A stretch of 64,000 bases of DNA from Rheinheimera soli (lineage in GTDB: Bacteria; Pseudomonadota; Gammaproteobacteria; Enterobacterales; Alteromonadaceae). The notes beneath the pieces were generated by a model that did not search any database, was not told the DNA's origin, and saw nothing but the letters and a program-made list of their open reading frames with translations. Positions 1 through 7,454 of this stretch are shown piece by piece (within the stretch, counting starts at the first letter, position 1; each line of letters starts with the position of its first letter). The stretch is taken from the NCBI RefSeq assembly GCF_021290985.1, contig NZ_JAJOYU010000014.1:1-64000 (forward strand). Direction: 5' to 3'. The position numbers and the translations under genes were made by a program.

Positions 1-222
1 TAGATTAAATTTCTCCCACCCTTCATTTACTTTTTGTGGTGGATATATGCTCATGTGATGCCATATATGATATTTGGCAACCACTTCGCCAGCCGTATTC
101 ACTTCATCATAATAGTCGTCATCGTTATCCATGCCCCTTTTTTGGGAGCGGTTTGAATTCGTGAGAACAAGTTGATTTCCATCGGAAATCGGAAGGTATG
201 GAAAGTTGTCTACTCCAGTCAA
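1..222 (-). CDS. Hypothetical protein, N-terminal part only (runs off left edge)
   Basis: An open frame of 74 codons begins at a TTG codon (220-222) and continues to the window edge without a stop. A good ribosome binding site, AAGGAG, lies 7 nt before the TTG, and the frame is closed upstream by TAA, so TTG is the best start. The peptide begins TGVDNFPYLPISDGNQLVL and later has a run of acidic and tyrosine residues (DNDDDYYDE). I do not recognise the family. It points away from the DUF4238 gene to its right, and both are AT-rich compared with the rest of the window, which suggests an accessory patch. No function can be assigned. Confidence 0.55.
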   Translation of the reverse strand, partial: MTGVDNFPYLPISDGNQLVLTNSNRSQKRGMDNDDDYYDEVNTAGEVVAKYHIWHHMSIYPPQKVNEGWEKFNL

Positions 223-674
223 AGTTTCTCTCCTTGCAGTTAGCCTGACTAATTAAGTGCAAAACAACTTAATGGAAGGTAAATCGCTCGCGAGACGGAG
301 ATTTTCTACTTTCTATCAAGATTTTCGCTTATTCAACCTAATACCGACGTCCCCTTTTGGCAACCATTTTCATCCAATTGGCTAAAACATTCGCTACCAA
401 AATCTGTGTCCTCTAAAGGCGAGTTGTTCAAGATTTTACTAATGTAAGTTTACTTGCTCGGTTATCAGCAGTTTAAGGAGGCTGTTGGAAGCAGGTTGCA
501 AATCTAAAAGCCAAATGTCAGCTTATGGCACAGAACAGATCAGCGCTTTGAGCGAATAGCTGATATTGCCTTATAAGTAATAAAATCTGGAATGGAATGA
601 TAACTACAGCTAATGCTGTTATTTATAGGGGCGCATCAGTCTCGTGATTATGCTTAACGCGATAGTTAAGGGGA
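223..674. other. Intergenic, no gene recognised
   Basis: About 450 AT-rich bases between two outward-pointing accessory genes. Only very short open frames are present. I see no tRNA-like fold, no convincing terminator and no clear inverted repeat. It probably holds the promoters of the two flanking genes. Confidence 0.5.
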
Positions 675-1679
675 ATGAATTTGGATAAGAAATATCAGTT
701 GAAGCGCAAACATCACCATATTTGGGCGCATTACTTAAAACATTGGTCATTAGATGATTTAAATGTTTGGTACACATCGAAAAAGGGAAATTTTTGTCGT
801 GATAGCGTTTATGGACTCGCTGCTGAAAGGGACTTCTATAAAATAAACTTTTTGGATGATGAGGACGTTCGCTTTATAAGAGGTTTTTCATCTCTAAGCC
901 CTGACGAGCTTCGTGAGGTTCATGATGACTATTTGAAAGACTTCTATATTGCTTCCATGACTGCCAAGTTAGCGGAGAGTGTGAAACCTCCAGAGCAGAT
1001 CAAGCAGAGTCTTGATGCTTTTCAGCACAATGTTTTGGAGAATCTTCATGGTTCTCATGAAAACGATGTGGTCGAAATTCTGACGTGTCTCAACAGAGGT
1101 GATATTTCTGTATTTGAGACATCTGAAAACAGAGTGAAGTTTAAACAATTCTTCGCGATGCAGATGACTCGGACCAAGTCGTTCAAAAAGATGGCAATGA
1201 GTGCTGTTAATCGGGAATCGTTTGAACGAAACCCGAACCCTCCATTTTCATTCGAAAAATACAGTCAATTAAGGGAAAAAAACTGGTGGTTTCTTAGCTA
1301 CATGTTTGGAATGAACATCGGCTCTAACCTGACCGCTACCCGACATAGTGATAAACATGTACTGCTGATAAATGAGACGTCTGAACCGTTTATAACTTCT
1401 GATAATCCAATAATTAATGTACATGAATCACTTAAGAATATACCCAAGGGACAAGCACCAGAGTACATGGACGCTTATTATCCGCTATCTCCAAAATATG
1501 CATATATGATTAACAACTCTGAGCGATATCCTTCCGGCAAAGTGTCTATTACAAGGGATGAGGCCTTGAAGTTTAATATAAGGATGGCCGCGAAGGCAGA
1601 TGAGCATGTTTTTGCGCAAACAGAAGCTCAATTAAAAGAGGTCAAAAGACTCTGTAAGCAAAGATCGAAAATGGCTTAA
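675..1679 (+). CDS. DUF4238 family protein
   Basis: A 334-residue protein of unknown biochemical role. DUF4238 hallmarks are visible: an N-terminal KHHHIWAHYLKHW segment (residues ~12-24, matching the family's KHH-x-P-x-xYLK start), a central helical region, a TSDNPIIN motif (~240) and a YYPLSPKYAYMI segment (~267). The ATG at 675 lies only 1 nt after AAGGGG, while a TTG at 681 (codon 3) lies 7 nt after it, so the true start may be the TTG. The gene is AT-rich and sits beside RND-pump and IS982 debris, suggesting horizontal arrival. DUF4238 proteins often occur in accessory regions; any defence role would be speculation. Family call is fairly sure, function unknown. Confidence 0.75.
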   Translation: MNLDKKYQLKRKHHHIWAHYLKHWSLDDLNVWYTSKKGNFCRDSVYGLAAERDFYKINFLDDEDVRFIRGFSSLSPDELREVHDDYLKDFYIASMTAKLAESVKPPEQIKQSLDAFQHNVLENLHGSHENDVVEILTCLNRGDISVFETSENRVKFKQFFAMQMTRTKSFKKMAMSAVNRESFERNPNPPFSFEKYSQLREKNWWFLSYMFGMNIGSNLTATRHSDKHVLLINETSEPFITSDNPIINVHESLKNIPKGQAPEYMDAYYPLSPKYAYMINNSERYPSGKVSITRDEALKFNIRMAAKADEHVFAQTEAQLKEVKRLCKQRSKMA

Positions 1680-1778
1680 AATGCGATAATTGTACGTCTG
1701 CTTCTGGCACATAGCCACTATTCGATACAGTGGTACTGTTAGTGAAACAAGCGGTACTGTCAATTTGCAACGAGTGGT

Positions 1779-2253
1779 GACCTTTAAGCACTTTGCTGAG
1801 GCTTTGCTATTGATGGCAACGCTGCCTTTTGCACTGGTCGGCGGGATCTGGTTGTTGTTTGGCCTTGGCCACAATCTTTCTGTTGCTGGCATAGTGGGTT
1901 TTATCGCCCTCGCCGGAGTGGCAGCCGAATTTGGAGTGATCATGCTGCTTTACCTTAAACAGGCGTGGCGGGCAAGAACTGACCAAGATCAAACCAGCGA
2001 AGCTGATTTGCTGGAAGCCATTCGTGAAGGTGCAGTGTTACGTGTGCGGCCCAAAGCCATGACTGTTGCTGTGATCCTGGCTGGTCTTCTACCTATTCTA
2101 TGGGGTGCTGGCACTGGCAGTGAGATTATGCAGCGGATTGCGGCCCCTATGGTCGGCGGAATGATTTCTGCGCCGCTGCTATCCATGTTTGTGATTCCAG
2201 CGGCTTATTACCTGATGTATCGGCCTCGTCGACAATTAGATGTACAAGTTTGA
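1779..2253 (+). pseudogene. C-terminal remnant of CusA/CzcA-type heavy-metal RND efflux pump
   Basis: From the codons for [10 protein letters not shown] onward, about 157 residues match the end of CusA-like pumps: a segment with [12 protein letters not shown], then [20 protein letters not shown] (a transmembrane helix conserved in this family), a cytoplasmic loop, [20 protein letters not shown] and [16 protein letters not shown]. CusA proteins are about 1,040 residues, so roughly the first 85% is missing, including the porter domains and the metal-binding residues. The open frame runs back to 1690, but those codons do not resemble a pump and include an 8-bp direct repeat, GGTACTGT, at 1732 and 1753. 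No cusB or cusC is nearby. It is very probably a non-functional deletion relic. Confidence 0.85.
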
Positions 2254-2319
2254 GACGCACGATGTCTAATTAACCAGAGATCGGTTTAACGAGTCATGAC
2301 TGTAGCAGTAATAAACTTC

Positions 2320-2887
2320 GCGTTTGTGATGTTCAGTTGTGGCTTATTGCCCTTCAATTAATAAGTGATGAGCTCTTCAATCATGTTCAGCAAAAAGCCA
2401 TGAACACAGCGATGTCTGGAGCGTTCTATGTGAGATATTTTTCAACTGGTCGTTGATGGTTTCGATGATAAAGCACCTTGAATGCATGACTCTGTCCCAC
2501 AAAGATATGGCTTTTGCTTTCATGCTTTTACGTACGTTGGTCACCAGCATAATGCCTTTCTCCAGTCGATCACTGGACCATGTTTTGCTGTCATGCAGAT
2601 TGGCAGAGGGGGGGGCGCCGCTGAATTCTCAAGTTGTGACAGACTTTGATACAGGTGGAATCCACAGATCCGATGCCAGTTGGCTGGCTTTTCAGGCTGA
2701 CGAAGTAACTGCAAAGAGGCGTTGGGTATCTGAAATAAGATAATAATGGTCATGATTTCACTCATTGGCATGCGCCCAGCACGCTGCAGCTTGCGTGTTC
2801 CATCGGTTAAAAGAATTTTCCCCATTCAGGGATGAAAACCGCAGAAAAATCATCGATATCGCAAAACACTTCCACTAACTTGTGCAC
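2320..2887 (-). pseudogene. Degraded IS982-family transposase
   Basis: Read on the minus strand, pieces of one IS982-type transposase appear in order but in different frames. The N-terminus is VHKLVEVFCDIDDF and AVFIPEW (2887 to ~2822), continuing after a 1-nt shift as KILLTDGTRKLQRAGRMPMSEIMTII (2819 to ~2735). The middle is scrambled. Then come RLEKGIMLVTNVRKSMKAKA (from ~2567), FIIETINDQLKNISH (~2430-2475) and, after another shift, SRHRCVHGFLLNMIEELITY with an internal stop (~2325-2429). An intact enzyme has ~290-300 residues. Most of the catalytic core is lost, and I could not find intact terminal inverted repeats. It is a dead insertion sequence. Confidence 0.8.
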
Positions 2888-3074
2888 AGATCCTCTTTGT
2901 TGTGATTGGGAGGCTGATCGAAAGATCCGATCACGAAGAAAGCCTTTAGTGCAAACTTTCTTATCCCTGCTTCGGATCACATTCGTTTATTACTAAAGCA
3001 GCATGTAAGCAATTTGGAATTTGTACTACTATCGTGCTATCGTCCGGCTTAGAAACCTAAATAAAAATCCAAAT

Positions 3075-5438
3075 ATGCCGTTTCTTACTCAGACCATATC
3101 TTTTGCCAGCAGCGATTTTGTGACACGCTATAAGCCTCTTCGCTGTTGGCTGGGTTTTTTGCTGTTCATTGTGTCCGTTTTTACTTGTACTCTGGTATCT
3201 GCCACCCCCAATGTGTCGCGTCTTTCTCCTGACAATGGTTTAAGTCAGGGCGTGGTTTACACAATGAAGCTGGATAGCAAAAAGCAGCTTTGGTTAGCCA
3301 CAGAAAGTGATTTAGACCGGTTTGATGGCACCAGTGTAGAGCATATGCGTGCGGCGCTTAATTTAAGCAGCGATATTGTCTGGGACTTTGATTTCGTTAC
3401 TGATACCAAACTGCATGTTGCAACAGCGGATGCTGGTCTCATTGAAATGGATTTGTTAACAGGTAATGCCCGCTATCTGCAACGAGATAGTAAAGGGGCG
3501 TTTTCCCGGGCACAGGCAATCTATATAATCCGCGAAGATGCGCAGCAAGAACGCTGGTATGCCAATGAATTGTCCGTTTATCAGCTGAATAAAGACGGTA
3601 ACCTTAGCGAAGTATTTACTTTCACCGGGAAAGACCCTGCTGTTCACCACATACGCGATATACTTCGCTTCGAGGATACCCTTATCATTGCCACGTCGAA
3701 GGGGTTATACCAGTTCGATTTATCCAATAAACTACTAAAACCACTGCAGTATTTACCGGAAAATGCCCTCGAAGACCAGTTCAACAGTAAGACGCTGTTG
3801 CTGCATGACAAGCATTTACTGATCGGTACTGTCAGAGGGCTATATCGCTTACCGATCAGTGCCTTGCGGCAGCCTTCTGCTGAGGTGCTGGCTGAGACAT
3901 TACTACCAAAACACAACGTCTGGAAAATTAAGCCGTCGCAACAATACGGTATTTTACTGGCTACCGACTCTGGCTTGTTACAACTGGATGCTGAAGCAAT
4001 CACAGCGAAGACGTTGTTTCAGCCAGGCAGTACTGCTTTTGCTTATGCCGACGATACCATTCTGGACTTTATTGAATTAGATGATGGCAACTTCTGGCTC
4101 GGCTCACGTGGAGATGGGGCTTATTTCTGGAACAGCCAGTTCGCCGGTTTTGAAAATGTGTTTAATCGCACCGGTGAAAATACACTGAGCCATAATGTTG
4201 TCCTCGGTTTACACAGCACTGCAACAGATTTATGGATTGGCACGCAAAATGGCCTGAACCGTTATCACTGGCACAGCGGTGAAATTAAACAGTTTTTGGT
4301 GAATGGCGATAGTGCAGCTGTGGAGTCAGCAGCGACAATATACGGTATTTACCCGCATGCATCTGACCGCTATTTGTGGTTGCTGACAGCAGTGTCTTTA
4401 GTACAATTTGATACCGTTTCAAATCAGCTCGTGGTACCAACTTCAGCACAAAATTCCGATGTGTTTCAGCAATATATTTACAGTGTCACGCAAACTGCTG
4501 ACAACGACTTATTAATCATTAATGCCAAAGGGGCATTTCGGATAAAAAACGACAGTAGTGCACAGCCTTTGAAATCTCTGTCATTGTTTTTATCTTCACC
4601 TCAAGACGCGCAATGGTTTGGCGCTGATCCGGCAGCTGTAAATGAGTTCTTCTTTTTTTACCAAGGCGCGATTTGGCGATACAGGCTGGAGCAAGACAAG
4701 GTATCGTTGGTATATCAGCTACCAGAGCAGCATAAAGACAAAGTTCTATTTGGGGAAGGAATGCAGCAAGTTGACCAAAGCCTGTGGTTTTTAATCTCTG
4801 GCCTGGGGTTGGTTGAGCTGGACAGCACGAATTTTACTTTGAAGAGCACTTTTTTCAATCCGGATGAGCCCTCCTTATCAACTTCTATCTTGTATGCGCT
4901 GCAAAAAGACAATCAGGACTATTTGTGGATGAGTAGCCATTCCGGATTATGGCGGTTTAACCCCAAGCTGCGGCTTTTGCGTCAGTTTACGAGTCGTGAT
5001 GGCTTGGCTTATAACGAGTTTAATGGTTCTTCGGGCCACTTTTCACACCACAATAACAAGATGGTGTTTGGCTCGATGCGGGGAGTATCGATTTTTGAAG
5101 CAAATCAATTTATCGCTCAAAAACAGGCCCAACCAACATTATATTTTACGAATGTATCGCTTGAATCAAAAAAATTAGTACCACAACTTATACCAGCACA
5201 ACAACAAGAGCTTAAACTGGCACATGATGATTATGGCTTGAGGGTCCAGGTTTCGGCATTTGATTACAAACTACAGAATGACACCCAATACAGGTTTGAC
5301 CTGAGTGGGTCAATGGAATTACCGGATTACATCAAACCTTTTCCCTATTTGTCATTGCCAAATTTGACACCAGGTAAGTACAGCTTGTCGGTCAGCGCCT
5401 TTGATCCGGCAACAGAGCAATACAGAAAACCGCCTTGA
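3075..5438 (+). CDS. Periplasmic two-component-regulator-type beta-propeller sensor, probably the 5' half of a split gene
   Basis: A signal/anchor segment (CWLGFLLFIVSVFTCTLVSA) is followed by repeated propeller blades of the Reg_prop type, visible as LWLATESDLDRFDG, LWIGTQNGLNRYHW and LWMSSHSGLWRFNP, and then by a Y_Y_Y-like beta-sandwich near the C-terminus. In this family these parts precede a transmembrane helix and a cytoplasmic signalling module. Here the frame ends EQYRKPP-stop, exactly where the Y_Y_Y domain should run into the membrane helix, and the missing parts lie in the next frame. An open frame reaches back to a TTG at 3021; I prefer the ATG at 3075 although neither has a good ribosome site. 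Ligand unknown. Confidence 0.75.
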   Translation: MPFLTQTISFASSDFVTRYKPLRCWLGFLLFIVSVFTCTLVSATPNVSRLSPDNGLSQGVVYTMKLDSKKQLWLATESDLDRFDGTSVEHMRAALNLSSDIVWDFDFVTDTKLHVATADAGLIEMDLLTGNARYLQRDSKGAFSRAQAIYIIREDAQQERWYANELSVYQLNKDGNLSEVFTFTGKDPAVHHIRDILRFEDTLIIATSKGLYQFDLSNKLLKPLQYLPENALEDQFNSKTLLLHDKHLLIGTVRGLYRLPISALRQPSAEVLAETLLPKHNVWKIKPSQQYGILLATDSGLLQLDAEAITAKTLFQPGSTAFAYADDTILDFIELDDGNFWLGSRGDGAYFWNSQFAGFENVFNRTGENTLSHNVVLGLHSTATDLWIGTQNGLNRYHWHSGEIKQFLVNGDSAAVESAATIYGIYPHASDRYLWLLTAVSLVQFDTVSNQLVVPTSAQNSDVFQQYIYSVTQTADNDLLIINAKGAFRIKNDSSAQPLKSLSLFLSSPQDAQWFGADPAAVNEFFFFYQGAIWRYRLEQDKVSLVYQLPEQHKDKVLFGEGMQQVDQSLWFLISGLGLVELDSTNFTLKSTFFNPDEPSLSTSILYALQKDNQDYLWMSSHSGLWRFNPKLRLLRQFTSRDGLAYNEFNGSSGHFSHHNNKMVFGSMRGVSIFEANQFIAQKQAQPTLYFTNVSLESKKLVPQLIPAQQQELKLAHDDYGLRVQVSAFDYKLQNDTQYRFDLSGSMELPDYIKPFPYLSLPNLTPGKYSLSVSAFDPATEQYRKPP

Positions 5439-7255
5439 TGCAGATCAGTGTAGATTATCCGCCCTGGCGTAGTCCCTTAGCCTATGCGCTTTATGTGGTA
5501 ATGGTTCTCAGCATGGTAATGCTTTGGCTTCGCAGCAAAATAAAGCAAAGAACCATACTACTTGAACAGCATAACGCCTTAAGGCAGGTAAAAAATAAGC
5601 TTGAGTTGGCCTTGGCAGTGGCTTCTAGTGACGTATGGGAAGCAGACCTTAACCAGAACTGCCTTATCCATTCCAGTCGTATGTTATTTATTTTTCCGAC
5701 GCTGCAGGACACTTACAGTATGGAGGACTACCTGGCGAAACTGCACCCGGATGACAGCGCCAGTTATTACCAAAACTGGCAAGCGCTGAAAGATAACGAG
5801 AGCACCGAGTTTAATTGTATTTACCGGATAAAAACGAACGAAGGCCAATGGCGCTGGTTTAAAGATGTCGGCAAGCTGTCCGTACTGCAATCAGACAAGC
5901 CACAGCAGATTTATGGGTTGTACACCGACATTACCTCACATAAGTTAACAGAGCAGGAACTTGAGCACTTGTCGCACTATGATCAGGTAACTGGGCTGCC
6001 TAACCGTAATTTACTGCAGCAATACCTGACACAAGCGGAAAACGGGCTGCAATTCAGTGCCTTTATTGTCATCAAATTGCTGCAATTTAGCGAAATTAAA
6101 AGTGCTTTTGGCGACTTAGTGACAAACTCTGCACTACTACAACTATCGACACGTATGCGTAGCATAATAAGTACGCCCAATTTATTAATTCATGCTGCAG
6201 AGTCAACTTTTGTAGTCGCCCTGCAAAACAGTGAAGCTGGGGATGTAAGTCATATATCTGAGCGCTTACTATCACTGATTAACACTCCGATCACTGTTCA
6301 TGAACAGGACATTACGATATCAGGTATAGCGGGTACGGCGTGCAGTACTAATGAGCCTTATTCCGGACAACAATTACTGAACCAAGCCGAGCTTGCGCTG
6401 CGTGCTGCAAGAGACAGTGGTGGTTATCAACATTATTCTTATCAAACCGGGCTTCTGGAGCAAACCAAACAAAAATTTATTCTGCAGCAGCAGTTAAGGG
6501 ATGCAATCTCGCAGAATAAGTTGCTCAATTATTATCAGCCGATTATCAATGCAAAAAGTGGTGTGCCGGTTGGAGTGGAGTTGCTGCTCCGCTGGAACAA
6601 CGGCGGCCAGTTTATACCACCAGACAAGTTTATTCCGATTGCTGAGCAGTGCGGTTTGATTGACCAATTAACCTGTTTGTCCCTTGCAACAGCCTGTGAA
6701 GATATCTTGTTATTGCAGAACCAGGGCGTTACGCTTTATTTGTCCATCAACCTAACTGCAACACAACTATGTTCACATTCGATTCTTGCGCAGTTTAAAA
6801 AGATTATTCTGGAAAAGGGGGTGTCACCAAAGCTAATTCGACTTGAGATCACGGAGTCGAGCTTGATCCAGAATAAAGGCAATGCTATCCATAATATGAG
6901 CGAGCTGCGAGACGCCGGGTTTCAGATCTTTTTGGACGATTTTGGTACTGGTTACTCTTCGTTGAAATATATTCAGGATTTTCCACTGGACGCGATCAAG
7001 ATAGACCGCAGTTTTGTATCGAACATTACTAAATCCAACAATACCGCCATTATCGACACTATTATCACTCTTGCAGATAGTCTGGGAGTCGTCTGTATAG
7101 CAGAAGGGGTAGAAACCTTAGCTGAGCGGGATTATCTGCTGAGTAAAAATTGCCACTATATGCAAGGTTATTTATACAGTAAACCAGTTCCTATCGAGCA
7201 ATTGTTAGCTTTATATACTGTGCTGTCGTCGCACTATGCCATCTTTGATAAGTAA
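5435..7255 (+). CDS. Membrane-anchored PAS-GGDEF(degenerate)-EAL protein, second part of split sensor
   Basis: The frame opens with ISVDYPPWRSPLAYALYVVM, the typical end of a Y_Y_Y domain running into one membrane helix (~15-32). A PAS domain (~45-170) and a GGDEF-like domain starting DQVTGLPNRN follow; its signature position reads AAESTF, so it is unlikely to make c-di-GMP. The EAL domain (~350-600) keeps the residues expected of a phosphodiesterase: ELLLR in place of EALLR, SINLTATQL, LEITESSL, DDFGTGYSSL, IKIDRSF, AEGVE and MQGY. It begins at TTG/ATG codons overlapping the upstream stop, so translation may be coupled, but a single lost A in the AAAA run near 5426 explains the split better. 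Confidence 0.8.
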   Translation: MMQISVDYPPWRSPLAYALYVVMVLSMVMLWLRSKIKQRTILLEQHNALRQVKNKLELALAVASSDVWEADLNQNCLIHSSRMLFIFPTLQDTYSMEDYLAKLHPDDSASYYQNWQALKDNESTEFNCIYRIKTNEGQWRWFKDVGKLSVLQSDKPQQIYGLYTDITSHKLTEQELEHLSHYDQVTGLPNRNLLQQYLTQAENGLQFSAFIVIKLLQFSEIKSAFGDLVTNSALLQLSTRMRSIISTPNLLIHAAESTFVVALQNSEAGDVSHISERLLSLINTPITVHEQDITISGIAGTACSTNEPYSGQQLLNQAELALRAARDSGGYQHYSYQTGLLEQTKQKFILQQQLRDAISQNKLLNYYQPIINAKSGVPVGVELLLRWNNGGQFIPPDKFIPIAEQCGLIDQLTCLSLATACEDILLLQNQGVTLYLSINLTATQLCSHSILAQFKKIILEKGVSPKLIRLEITESSLIQNKGNAIHNMSELRDAGFQIFLDDFGTGYSSLKYIQDFPLDAIKIDRSFVSNITKSNNTAIIDTIITLADSLGVVCIAEGVETLAERDYLLSKNCHYMQGYLYSKPVPIEQLLALYTVLSSHYAIFDK

Positions 7256-7376
7256 AAATTGTACCCGCCCGACGGCCCTGCAGGTGTGCTGTAAACAGTT
7301 TGTTGTTTAGCGCATTCTCCTGCATTTGAACTACTGCTTTTGGATAGACAGCAGTAACTACGCACCACCAAATACA

Positions 7377-7416
7377 AATGATAACGATTGTTAATTGATT
7401 TTTCGGCGTTTATAAT
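7377..7416 (+). promoter_or_regulatory. Sigma-70 promoter overlapped by a Fur box
   Basis: A -35 element TTGTTA (7388-7393) is separated by 17 bp from a perfect -10 TATAAT (7411-7416). A Fur-like sequence, AATGATAACGATTGTTAAT (7377-7395), covers the -35 element. It precedes a siderophore-type TonB receptor, so iron repression is the natural reading. The elements are seen directly; Fur control is inferred. Confidence 0.75.
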
Positions 7417-7454
7417 GCGCTCAATTTTAGCATTCACCTCATTTGGAAGTAGTT

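Noticed and set aside
2453-2743. Open frame on the plus strand across the IS982 relic
   Set aside because: It lies antisense to clear transposase fragments and has no recognisable protein pattern or ribosome site.
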